From Lachnospiraceae bacterium UBA2864 (GTDB taxonomy: Bacteria > Bacillota > Clostridia > Lachnospirales > Lachnospiraceae): a stretch of 42,160 nt of DNA. Shown here one piece after another: positions 8,915-16,383 of this stretch (its first letter is position 1; every line of letters starts with the position of its first letter). Made by a program: the position numbers and the translations under genes. Location of the stretch: assembly GCA_002350525.1 (NCBI GenBank), contig DEFA01000036.1, positions 158,542 through 200,701 of the forward strand. Reading direction: 5' to 3'. The notes below the pieces were generated by a model that was not told where the DNA came from, made no database searches, and saw only the letters and a list, made by a program, of their open reading frames with translations.

Positions 8915-9586
8915 CTAGATTGCACTGATAAGGGCAAAACTTCCGCCTTCTTCACCCGAAATCTCGATATTTGCATCAATGGAATTAAGCTTGGTTTTAA
9001 GATAGGATACATAAAGCCATACGACATTTTCGTCTACTGTTGCATCGTCTTTCCAAAGATGATCGAAGAGTTCATGAGTTGTGATAGATTTGTCCGGATT
9101 TCTCATAAAAAGTTCCATCATATGAGTTTCTTTACCGGACAGTCTTATGGCATTATCCGACTTAAGCTCGTGATTTTCGGTACTGAGCGTTACATTTCCT
9201 ACGGTGATATCTGTATTTCTGTAGGATGTGTTGCGCCTTGTGAGAGATCTGATACGAGCCATAAGTTCCTGCATGGCAAAAGGTTTTGTGAGATAATCAT
9301 CGGCTCCGGCATCGAGACCGGCAATTTTATCATTCATCTCGGATTTTGCGGTCAGGAATATGGCAGGAGTGGTGTCACCTGCATCTCTTATCTCTGACAG
9401 AGCGGTTATACCGTCTTTAATCGGCATCATGATGTCGAAGATAAAACAGTCGTAAGCTTTCTGCTTTGCTTCATTTACGGCATCCTCTCCGTTATATACG
9501 ACGGTTACGTTATAATCATTATGTTCGAGAACGGCAGTGAGAGCTCTTGAGAGATCGTGCTCGTCTTCGGCAAGTAGTATTTTCAT
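8915..9586 (-). CDS. OmpR/PhoB-family response regulator
   Basis: A 223-residue DNA-binding response regulator, presumably phosphorylated by the kinase encoded next. The receiver domain has the acidic pair in LLAEDE (E7, D8), the phosphoacceptor D51 in FIFDIMMP, FLTAKS and the conserved K101 in YLTKPF. A winged-helix OmpR-type C-terminal domain follows, with LSGKETHMMELFMRNP and the recognition region VDENVVWLYVSYLKTKL. The ATG at 9586 has AGGGGG just upstream. A TTG at 9607 in frame would overlap that site and is less likely. The stop lies 46 bases before the kinase start, and the alarmone synthetase gene ends 45 bases upstream. Confidence 0.92.
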   Translation of the reverse strand: MKILLAEDEHDLSRALTAVLEHNDYNVTVVYNGEDAVNEAKQKAYDCFIFDIMMPIKDGITALSEIRDAGDTTPAIFLTAKSEMNDKIAGLDAGADDYLTKPFAMQELMARIRSLTRRNTSYRNTDITVGNVTLSTENHELKSDNAIRLSGKETHMMELFMRNPDKSITTHELFDHLWKDDATVDENVVWLYVSYLKTKLNSIDANIEISGEEGGSFALISAI

Positions 9587-9631
9587 TTTTAACCCCCTAA
9601 AATTCAAGCAATAATATAATGTTTGTCTGAT

Positions 9632-10255
9632 CTATCCGACTGCTTTGTTGATAAGACTTCTTATAGTCTGCATGGAAAGGTCGCAGGAAGCCAGTTCGTC
9701 GGCACAACGTTTCAATTCGGAACTTATGAGTTCCTGTGAAGGTATATCCTTCTTATATCTGATCTTGTGTTCGAGACTTGCCCAGGTATCCATGGCAATG
9801 GTTCTTAACTGGATTTCGACATAATAAGTTCCCGGCGTATTACCGTTAACGTCGGGATAATCTGTTTTAACCGCGAGAATAAGGTGATAGCTTCTGTAGC
9901 CATTGGGCTTTGCATGTTTAATATAATCTATTTCCTCTATTACTTCGCAGTTATCAAAGCTTTTTATGTATTTGATCATAAGATAAATGTCATCTATAAA
10001 GCTTGTTACGATACGCATCCCGATAGCATCCTTAAGCTCGGAAAGAGCAGAGTGGGCAGTCTCGGGAAGCCCCTTTCTCTGGCATTTCTCACGCATGCTT
10101 TCATCAGATTTGATGCGAGTAATGATGTGTTCGAAGCCGTGTTCGCCGGTTTCGTTCAACACATAATCATCAAAGTTCTTGAAGCGCTTTTCAAGATCCT
10201 GAAGAACCATGTCCAGGTATTCAGCATATTCTCCGTATATACTGTTTGTAATCAT
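9632..10255 (-). CDS. relQ: Small alarmone synthetase, RelQ/YjbM type (GTP pyrophosphokinase)
   Basis: Transfers pyrophosphate from ATP to GTP or GDP to make (p)ppGpp. The 207 residues form a stand-alone synthetase without hydrolase, TGS or ACT domains, the usual size for RelQ. Key residues are present: R47 and K49 in TRIK, D76 in DAIGMR, GYRSYH at 119-124, the catalytic Glu in VEIQLRT (E147) and WASLEHKIRYK. The ATG at 10255 has AAAGGAA upstream. It is the first gene of the leftward operon that continues with a response regulator and a histidine kinase, which suggests that the alarmone and the envelope signal are controlled together. The enzyme call is secure; RelQ rather than RelP rests on overall resemblance. 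Confidence 0.88.
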   Translation of the reverse strand: MITNSIYGEYAEYLDMVLQDLEKRFKNFDDYVLNETGEHGFEHIITRIKSDESMREKCQRKGLPETAHSALSELKDAIGMRIVTSFIDDIYLMIKYIKSFDNCEVIEEIDYIKHAKPNGYRSYHLILAVKTDYPDVNGNTPGTYYVEIQLRTIAMDTWASLEHKIRYKKDIPSQELISSELKRCADELASCDLSMQTIRSLINKAVG

Positions 10256-10301
10256 ATATTATTCCTTTTCAAATATGTTTTTGCATAAAATTTATATATA
10301 C

Positions 10302-10310
10302 ATTATACCA
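10302..10310 (-). promoter_or_regulatory. Extended -10 promoter of the relQ operon
   Basis: On the minus strand the bases read TTGGTATAATG, a consensus TATAAT at 10307-10302 preceded by the TGn of an extended -10. No good -35 is seen 16-18 bases upstream, as is common for extended -10 promoters. The distance to the relQ start is about 47 bases. Confidence 0.5.
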
Positions 10311-10329
10311 AAAAATTATTAACTTGTGC

Positions 10330-10358
10330 TTAAAACATAATTAGGATATATGTTTTAA
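10330..10358. promoter_or_regulatory. Perfect inverted repeat upstream of the relQ promoter
   Basis: TTAAAACATA at 10330-10339 and TATGTTTTAA at 10349-10358 are perfect 10-base complements separated by 9 bases. The site begins about 22 bases upstream of the relQ -10, covering and extending beyond the -35 region, where an activator or repressor would sit. It could be the site of the operon's own response regulator, but OmpR-type sites are more often direct repeats. Confidence 0.35.
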
Positions 10359-10417
10359 ATGTTTAGAATTATTATATGTGCAAAAGGAAATACGATTGCG
10401 TGATTTCTTATACGGAT

Positions 10418-10479
10418 AAAAACAGAACACCCGCTGAGTGACCGTTTTGTTGTGTCATCTCAGCGGATGTTCTGTTTTA
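10418..10479 (-). terminator. Terminator of carB, hairpin copy 2
   Basis: AAAACAGAACACCCGCT opens a stem closed by AGCGGATGTTCTGTTTTA. The inner part again reads GAGTGACC, loop, TTGTGTCATCTC, as in the hairpin at 7573-7639. On the minus strand it lies 33 bases after the carB stop and ends in a T-rich arm. The outer stem differs from copy 1 while staying mostly paired. Confidence 0.8.
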
Positions 10480-10511
10480 CATAAACCGAATAATTAAATC
10501 CGATACTTTAA

Positions 10512-13500
10512 TCAGTCTTTATCTGTGATTGATTTATGCCACTCCTGAAGTGAATGGATAGTACCGTGTGTACGATTCTTTATATGATCGATACCTTCAG
10601 CGGCAGCACGTCCTGCAGCAATTGTAGTGATATAAGGAATCTTGTTCTTAATAGCAGCCTTTCTTAAGTAGCTGTCATCATGTGCGCTTTCCTTACCTGC
10701 AGGAGAGTTGATGATAAGCTGAATATCACCGTTTGTTATATGATCAAGTACATTAGGTCTTCCTTCGTAGAGCTTTTTAACTTTCTCTGCAGGAATTCCT
10801 GCTGCGTTGATAAGATCGCAGGTTGTACCTGTTGCCATAATCTTGAAGCCGTTCTTATGAAGAAGAGCAGCAACCTCAGCAACTTCAGGCTTTTCTGTCT
10901 TGTTAACGGAGATAAGTACTGTACCTTCTGTAGGAAGAGCAGACTTAGCAGCTTCCTGAGCCTTGAAGTAAGCACCACCTGATGACTTGGACAATCCGAG
11001 GACCTCACCTGTAGAACGCATTTCAGGCCCGAGGATAGGATCAACCTCAGGGAACATGTTGAATGGGAATACTGCTTCCTTAACTCCGTAGTAAGGAATG
11101 TTCTTCTCCTTAAGTGCAGGAACCGGTGAAGGTTCACCTGTAAGTTCAGATACAATGATCTCTGTAGCAAGTGGAACCATCTTGATTCCGCAAACCTTTG
11201 ATACAAGAGGAACAGTTCTGGAAGCACGTGGGTTTGCTTCGAGTACGAATACCTTTCCGTCCTCAATAGCATACTGCATGTTCATAAGACCTACGACATG
11301 CATTTCTTCAGCAATCTTACGTGTGTATTCCTTGATAGTCTCAAGGTTTTCAGCTGAGATATGCTTTGAAGGAATGATACAAGCTGAGTCACCTGAGTGA
11401 ATACCGGCAAGCTCGATATGCTCCATAACTGCAGGAACAAATGCGTGTGTTCCGTCTGATATAGCATCTGCTTCACACTCTGTAGCGTGGTGAAGGAATC
11501 TGTCTATAAGAATTGGTCTGTCAGGTGTAACTCCGACAGCTGCCTGCATATATCCTGTCATGCTTTCGTCATCGTATACGACTTCCATACCACGTCCACC
11601 GAGAACGTATGAAGGACGGACCATTACAGGATAGCCGATCTTGTTGGCAATCTTAATAGCTTCTTCAACTGTAGTAGCCATACCGGCTTCAGGCATAGGG
11701 ATCTCAAGCTTATCCATCATAGCACGGAAGAGATCTCTGTCCTCTGCAAGATCGATTACTTCCGGAGATGTACCGAGAATCTTTACGCCGTTCTTCTGAA
11801 GTTCTGCAGCAATGTTAAGAGGTGTCTGTCCACCGAACTGAGCGATGACTCCGACCGGCTTCTCCTTACGATATATGCTGAGAACATCTTCTGTTGTAAG
11901 AGGCTCGAAGTAAAGCTTATCAGATGTATCGTAGTCAGTAGAAACTGTCTCAGGGTTACAGTTGACAATTATTGTCTCGTAACCGAGTTTCTTAAGTGAG
12001 AGAGCAGCATGAACACAGCAGTAATCGAACTCGATACCCTGACCGATACGGTTAGGACCGCCGCCGAGGATCATGATCTTCTTAGCGTTGTCCGAAACAT
12101 CATTGTTATCAGCTGCATTATATGTTGAATAGTAGTATGAACTGTTCTCCGTACCACTTACATGTACCTTATCCCAGGTCTCAACTACGCCGATTGCTTC
12201 ACGCTTCTCACGGATAGCAGCTTCCTCAACATCAAGAATCTCGCTGAGATACTTGTCTGAGAAACCGTCTTTCTTAGCCTGTGTAAGAGCTGCATCTGAA
12301 GGAACGGAACCCTTGAAATCCTTAACAAGAGCTTCTTCTTCATCCACAAGTTCCTTCATCTGCTCGATGAAGTAGTGCTTAACCTTTGTGATTTCATGAA
12401 TCTCATCAACTGTAGCACCCTTACGAAGAGCCTCGTACATCTGGAAATGTCTTTCGCTTGAAGGAGTGATGAGAGCCTGAAGGAGCTGTTCCTTGGTCAT
12501 GTCATTGAAGTTCTTAACATGTCCGAGACCGTAGCGTCCCTTCTCGAGAGAACGGATAGCCTTCTGGAAAGCTTCCTTGTAATTTTTACCTATAGACATT
12601 ACTTCACCAACGGCACGCATCTGAGTACCGAGTTTATCTTCAACACCCTTGAACTTTTCGAAAGCCCAGCGAGCGAACTTGATTACTACATAGTCGCCGT
12701 CCGGAACATACTTATCAAGAGTACCGTATTTACCGCAAGGAATCTCACTGAGAGTAAGTCCTGATGCAAGCATCGCGGATACAAGAGCGATAGGGAATCC
12801 TGTTGCCTTAGAAGCAAGAGCGGATGAACGAGATGTACGAGGATTGATCTCGATAACAACTATACGATCCGAAACAGGATCATGAGCGAACTGTACGTTT
12901 GTACCACCAATAACCTGAATGGCATCAACGATAGCATAAGCCTGCTTCTGAAGTCTGTCCTGAACTTCCTTGGAAATAGTGAGCATTGGGGCAGAACAGA
13001 ATGAATCACCTGTATGAACACCCATAGGATCGATGTTCTCGATAAAACATACTGTTATCATATTGCCGTCCTTATCACGTACAACTTCAAGCTCGAGCTC
13101 TTCCCAGCCGCTTACACATTCCTCAACGAGAACCTGTCCTACAAGACTGGCCTTAAGACCTCTTGCGCATACTGTTTTAAGTTCTTCTTTATTATATACA
13201 AGACCGCCGCCGGCACCACCCATGGTGTACGCAGGTCTGAGAACTACAGGATAGCCGAGTTTATCAGCAATAGTCAGTGCTTCGTCTACAGAGTAAGCAA
13301 CTTCACTTCTTGCAACTTCAATACCAAGTGATTTCATGGTGTTCTTAAACTCAATACGGTCTTCACCACGCTCAATGGCATCAACCTGAACACCGATAAC
13401 CTTTACATTGTACTTGTCAAGAACGCCTGCTTCAGCAAGCTCTGAACAAAGATTAAGTCCTGACTGACCACCGAGATTCGGAAGGAGAGCATCAGGACGT

Positions 13501-13742
13501 TCTTTATCAATAATAGCTTCTAATCTTTTAACGTTAAGCGGTTCAATATAAGTAACATCGGCCATTTCAGGGTCGGTCATAATAGTAGCAGGGTTTGAAT
13601 TAACGAGAACTATCTCATAACCGAGCTTACGCAGAGCTTTACAAGCCTGTGTGCCTGAATAGTCAAACTCACACGCCTGTCCGATAATAATTGGGCCGGA
13701 ACCGATGATCAGAACCTTGTGAATGTCTGTTCTCTGTGACAT
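10512..13742 (-). CDS. carB: Carbamoyl-phosphate synthase large subunit
   Basis: Makes carbamoyl phosphate from bicarbonate, ammonia and two ATP, for pyrimidine and arginine synthesis. The 1076 residues match the full-length family. Two homologous halves each start with a glycine-rich ATP-grasp segment (IGSGPIIIGQACEFDYSG near residue 14 and LGGGPNRIGQGIEFDYCC near 560), and an MGS-like allosteric domain fills about the last 140 residues. The start at 13742 follows an AGGAGG ribosome binding site. The small subunit carA is not adjacent on either side, and carB appears to be transcribed alone, with its own terminator at 10418-10479 and a divergent gene upstream. The pyrimidine genes at 26497-29140 are separate and on the other strand. 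Confidence 0.97.
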   Translation of the reverse strand: MSQRTDIHKVLIIGSGPIIIGQACEFDYSGTQACKALRKLGYEIVLVNSNPATIMTDPEMADVTYIEPLNVKRLEAIIDKERPDALLPNLGGQSGLNLCSELAEAGVLDKYNVKVIGVQVDAIERGEDRIEFKNTMKSLGIEVARSEVAYSVDEALTIADKLGYPVVLRPAYTMGGAGGGLVYNKEELKTVCARGLKASLVGQVLVEECVSGWEELELEVVRDKDGNMITVCFIENIDPMGVHTGDSFCSAPMLTISKEVQDRLQKQAYAIVDAIQVIGGTNVQFAHDPVSDRIVVIEINPRTSRSSALASKATGFPIALVSAMLASGLTLSEIPCGKYGTLDKYVPDGDYVVIKFARWAFEKFKGVEDKLGTQMRAVGEVMSIGKNYKEAFQKAIRSLEKGRYGLGHVKNFNDMTKEQLLQALITPSSERHFQMYEALRKGATVDEIHEITKVKHYFIEQMKELVDEEEALVKDFKGSVPSDAALTQAKKDGFSDKYLSEILDVEEAAIREKREAIGVVETWDKVHVSGTENSSYYYSTYNAADNNDVSDNAKKIMILGGGPNRIGQGIEFDYCCVHAALSLKKLGYETIIVNCNPETVSTDYDTSDKLYFEPLTTEDVLSIYRKEKPVGVIAQFGGQTPLNIAAELQKNGVKILGTSPEVIDLAEDRDLFRAMMDKLEIPMPEAGMATTVEEAIKIANKIGYPVMVRPSYVLGGRGMEVVYDDESMTGYMQAAVGVTPDRPILIDRFLHHATECEADAISDGTHAFVPAVMEHIELAGIHSGDSACIIPSKHISAENLETIKEYTRKIAEEMHVVGLMNMQYAIEDGKVFVLEANPRASRTVPLVSKVCGIKMVPLATEIIVSELTGEPSPVPALKEKNIPYYGVKEAVFPFNMFPEVDPILGPEMRSTGEVLGLSKSSGGAYFKAQEAAKSALPTEGTVLISVNKTEKPEVAEVAALLHKNGFKIMATGTTCDLINAAGIPAEKVKKLYEGRPNVLDHITNGDIQLIINSPAGKESAHDDSYLRKAAIKNKIPYITTIAAGRAAAEGIDHIKNRTHGTIHSLQEWHKSITDKD

Positions 13743-13806
13743 TTTGTAATCCTCCTGTTTCGTTTCTTGTTCATGTCTTCTTAAACTCTATTTCAATATC
13801 CGTAAT

Positions 13807-13835
13807 ACTATATCACTTTTCGTGAAAAACTTGTA
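13807..13835 (-). promoter_or_regulatory. Candidate promoter of carB
   Basis: On the minus strand TATAGT at 13812-13807 is a good -10, with a weak -35 (TACAAG) 17 bases upstream at 13835-13830. It lies about 65 bases before the carB start. No pyrimidine-type attenuator hairpin is evident in the short leader. Confidence 0.35.
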
Positions 13836-13913
13836 GTGTTTTTTTAGAAAAAAATAGTTAAAATTTCAAAAAATACTTATAAAATTTTTGGAAAATAGTA
13901 ATAAATAATAAAA

Positions 13914-13943
13914 TTGCTTTATAGTACGGACTTATAGTACAAT
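13914..13943 (+). promoter_or_regulatory. Promoter of mtnN
   Basis: TTGCTT at 13914-13919 and TACAAT at 13938-13943 are separated by 18 bases. The start would fall near 13950, leaving a leader of about 45 bases before the mtnN ATG. The spacer is filled by two copies of TTATAGTAC. Confidence 0.55.
13919..13940 (+). repeat. Direct repeat TTATAGTAC x2 inside the mtnN promoter
   Basis: TTATAGTAC occurs at 13919-13927 and 13932-13940, a 13-base period, between and overlapping the -35 and -10 elements. A protein bound here would cover the promoter. A near copy, ATATAGTAC, lies at 15672-15680 upstream of luxS. Confidence 0.5.
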
Positions 13944-13995
13944 TATACGGTGTGCTTTAAGTTTATATCATAATATACAATGAAGGAGATTTAAT

Positions 13996-14688
13996 ATGAT
14001 CGGTATAATCGGTGCTATGCAGGAGGAAGTTGAAGATCTCAAAGCAGTTATGAAGGACTGCAGAGTAGAGAGACATGCTTCGAGAGACTATATAACTGGA
14101 GAGCTTGAAGGTCGTGATGTTGTTCTTGTTCAGTGCGGGGTCGGCAAGGTTAATGCCGCTATAGCCGCAGAGGTTCTTGCAGGTATATATAAATGTAATT
14201 ATATAATCAACACGGGGATTGCCGGAAGCCTTAATACTGCAATAGATATAGGAGATATTGTTTTATCTACCGATGCACTTCAGCATGATATGGATGTTAC
14301 AGGGCTTGGTTTTGAAAAGGGAATCATTCCTGACCAGGATGTATCTGTATTTGAGGCAAGCTCAAGTCTCAGGAATATTGCTAAGGCTGCCTGCGAGAAG
14401 GTAAATCCGGATGTCAAGATATTTGAAGGGCGTGTTGTGAGCGGAGATCAGTTTGTATCAAGTGAGGAAGTTAAGAAAGAGATAGTAGATCTTTTTCACG
14501 GAATGTGTACAGAGATGGAAGGTGCAGCCATAGCTCAGGCAGCATGGCTTAATAATGTTCCTTACCTTGTTATAAGAGCAATTTCAGATAAAGCGGATGA
14601 CTCTGCTGATATGGACTATCCGTCATTTAAAATCAAAGCCATTGAGCATTCTGTAAGGCTTGTTCGTGAAATGATGAGAATGATATAA
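13996..14688 (+). CDS. mtnN: 5'-methylthioadenosine/S-adenosylhomocysteine nucleosidase
   Basis: Cleaves adenine from S-adenosylhomocysteine and methylthioadenosine, feeding S-ribosylhomocysteine to LuxS. The 230 residues match the family. The expected catalytic residues are present: E11 in GAMQEEV, E175 in CTEMEGAAIAQ and D198 in RAISDKAD. GIAGSLN and VVSGDQFV are further family signatures. The ATG at 13996 follows GAAGGAG. luxS lies 1 kb downstream in the same direction with one membrane-protein gene in between, so two successive enzymes of the activated methyl cycle sit almost together. Confidence 0.95.
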   Translation: MIGIIGAMQEEVEDLKAVMKDCRVERHASRDYITGELEGRDVVLVQCGVGKVNAAIAAEVLAGIYKCNYIINTGIAGSLNTAIDIGDIVLSTDALQHDMDVTGLGFEKGIIPDQDVSVFEASSSLRNIAKAACEKVNPDVKIFEGRVVSGDQFVSSEEVKKEIVDLFHGMCTEMEGAAIAQAAWLNNVPYLVIRAISDKADDSADMDYPSFKIKAIEHSVRLVREMMRMI

Positions 14689-14690
14689 AA

Positions 14691-15671
14691 GTGAGGCGAT
14701 TATCAGTGTACCGAAACGGAATACTAAATAACAGTTATATGAGAAGCAAGAATCTTCCGATTGAATTCTACATTCTCGCAATCGGAATAATAGCAATGCT
14801 CTTTTCGATAGGAACATTTGCCGTATATTCAAAATATATGTTCGGGGGAAATGTATCTAACATTAACCAGATGCTTATAGATAATGATTATTATCTTGAA
14901 AGCCCGAAGATCGTTGAGAAAACCATATGTAATGTAAAGATTGATACAGCATTCGGATCATTTACCGCCAGGAAGAGAAATACCTGGGGAAGAGGCGAAA
15001 GAACTTATACCTATTATATAGGTTATCTTGAAGATGATTCGGTATTTTTTATAAAAACTGCTTCACAGAGTGATAGAGATCTGCTTAATAAGATTGTATC
15101 CGAAACAATCAGCTCACCGGATCATAAATCGAAACACAGTATTACTTTGGAAGGATCTGTCTACGAGGAAAAGGTAGGAAATCCTGCGAAGAAATATGAA
15201 TATGCACTTGATAAACTCGGAATTACGAGTGACGGAAGCAACATTAAGGTAAGATATCTGTGTCTGGATACGGCATATTCAAGAGCCAGACTTTGGGGCA
15301 GATGTATAATATTCTTTATAATAGGAATAGCCGGTATATTCGGAAATGTTATCATATATTCCTATAAGAATATGCAGAAGAAAAAAATGCTGGAAGCAGA
15401 AGAAGCAAAACATCGTGCTGAAATTGCCGCTCAAAATAAAGAGAGCAGTACAGGCAGCGGAGTTGATATAGATGCTATAAAGCGTAAACTCAACTATAAC
15501 TTCGAAACAGGTGAGTATATGATCGGCGGTACGGATGAAGGTAACGGAGATTCCGAATCACATGATGACGCCGGTGATGATGAACCCCGCTTTGGAGAAG
15601 GAGTACGTCATGAGAGAACGGATGACGGTAAGATATCCATTTCCGGAGTAGACCTGTTTATAGATAAGTAA
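14691..15671 (+). CDS. Uncharacterised two-pass membrane protein
   Basis: I do not recognise a family. The 326-residue reading has hydrophobic segments at about 27-47 and 204-224. The roughly 155 residues between them contain a stretch rich in charged and aromatic residues (about 95-125). After the second segment comes a Lys/Glu/Ala-rich helix (about 227-250), likely coiled coil, and then an acidic, probably disordered tail. If the N-terminus is inside, the middle domain is outside and the tail is cytoplasmic. The start is uncertain: GTG at 14691 sits 2 bases after the mtnN stop without a clear ribosome binding site, GTG at 14706 has GTGAGG upstream, and ATG at 14739 has none. Its place between mtnN and luxS suggests co-transcription with them. 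Confidence 0.7.
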   Translation: MRRLSVYRNGILNNSYMRSKNLPIEFYILAIGIIAMLFSIGTFAVYSKYMFGGNVSNINQMLIDNDYYLESPKIVEKTICNVKIDTAFGSFTARKRNTWGRGERTYTYYIGYLEDDSVFFIKTASQSDRDLLNKIVSETISSPDHKSKHSITLEGSVYEEKVGNPAKKYEYALDKLGITSDGSNIKVRYLCLDTAYSRARLWGRCIIFFIIGIAGIFGNVIIYSYKNMQKKKMLEAEEAKHRAEIAAQNKESSTGSGVDIDAIKRKLNYNFETGEYMIGGTDEGNGDSESHDDAGDDEPRFGEGVRHERTDDGKISISGVDLFIDK

Positions 15672-15680
15672 ATATAGTAC
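15672..15680 (+). promoter_or_regulatory. Third TATAGTAC copy, upstream of luxS
   Basis: ATATAGTAC at 15672-15680 matches 8 of 9 bases of the repeat inside the mtnN promoter. It lies 58 bases before luxS in an AT-rich gap. A weak promoter (TTTAAA at 15684, TATATA at 15707, 17-base spacer) lies just after it. The match could be chance in AT-rich DNA. Confidence 0.3.
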
Positions 15681-15737
15681 ATATTTAAACCATTATAAAA
15701 TGATAATATATAACATTTACCGAAAGGAGATACACAA

Positions 15738-16262
15738 ATGGACTTAATTCCTAGTTTTTCTGTCGATCACACAAAGATCGTTCCGGGAATCTTTACAAGC
15801 AGAGTAGATACACTCGGGGATCAGATTGTTACTACCTATGATATAAGGGTGACAAAGCCAAACACTGAGCCATGTGTAGATGTGGCTGCAATGCATACAC
15901 TTGAACATCTGATCGCGACCTATATCAGAAATGATGATGAATGGAAAGATGAGCTGATATATTGGGGACCTATGGGATGTCTTACGGGTTTCTATATCAT
16001 ATTAAAGGGAAATCGTAAACCGAAGGAGATATATGATCTGATCCTTTCATCTTTCAAGTCGGTTGAAGATGCTGAGGAGGTTCCGGGCGCTTCGGCTGTA
16101 AATTGCGGTAATTATCTGATGCATAATCTTGAATTTGCAAAGTGGTATGCACGCAGGTTTGCTGATTATCTCAGTAAAAATGCCGATAATGACGAAATCT
16201 TCGAGTATCCGAAGTCAGAGAGACTTGTTACGGATGACGGAAGAAGCTTCTTCGATTCGTAA
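15738..16262 (+). CDS. luxS: S-ribosylhomocysteine lyase
   Basis: Splits S-ribosylhomocysteine into homocysteine and the AI-2 precursor DPD. The 174 residues are slightly longer than the usual 155-170. The metal site is complete: H53 and H57 in HTLEH and C122 in AVNCGNY. The catalytic Cys is C80 in GPMGC. The ATG at 15738 follows GAAAGGAG. With mtnN upstream it completes recycling of S-adenosylhomocysteine in two steps. Whether the AI-2 made is a signal or only a by-product cannot be told; no AI-2 receptor or Lsr transporter gene is in the window. Confidence 0.96.
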   Translation: MDLIPSFSVDHTKIVPGIFTSRVDTLGDQIVTTYDIRVTKPNTEPCVDVAAMHTLEHLIATYIRNDDEWKDELIYWGPMGCLTGFYIILKGNRKPKEIYDLILSSFKSVEDAEEVPGASAVNCGNYLMHNLEFAKWYARRFADYLSKNADNDEIFEYPKSERLVTDDGRSFFDS

Positions 16263-16275
16263 GAAAATCAACTTC

Positions 16276-16304
16276 TTTACTTAATTAAAACGTTGTGATA
16301 TAAT
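16276..16304 (+). promoter_or_regulatory. Promoter of the tig-clpP-clpX operon
   Basis: TTTACT at 16276-16281 and TATAAT at 16299-16304 are 17 bases apart, and TGA before TATAAT gives an extended -10. The leader of about 75 bases contains a small GCGG/CCGC hairpin at 16337-16350. I see no CtsR-like or CIRCE heat-shock operator. Confidence 0.65.
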
Positions 16305-16383
16305 CAAACGACTGATGCCATGTGCAAAGATAAAAAGCGGTAACTGCCGCATTAAAGATAATTTTTCAGGAGGAAAAAAGAGA

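Noticed and set aside
10680..13331. Several plus-strand open frames inside carB
   Set aside because: They are shadows of the carB reading frame without ribosome binding sites or recognisable products.
13743..13995. Riboswitch (SAM or SAH type) before mtnN
   Set aside because: The predicted leader of about 45 bases is too short, and no conserved riboswitch core was recognised.
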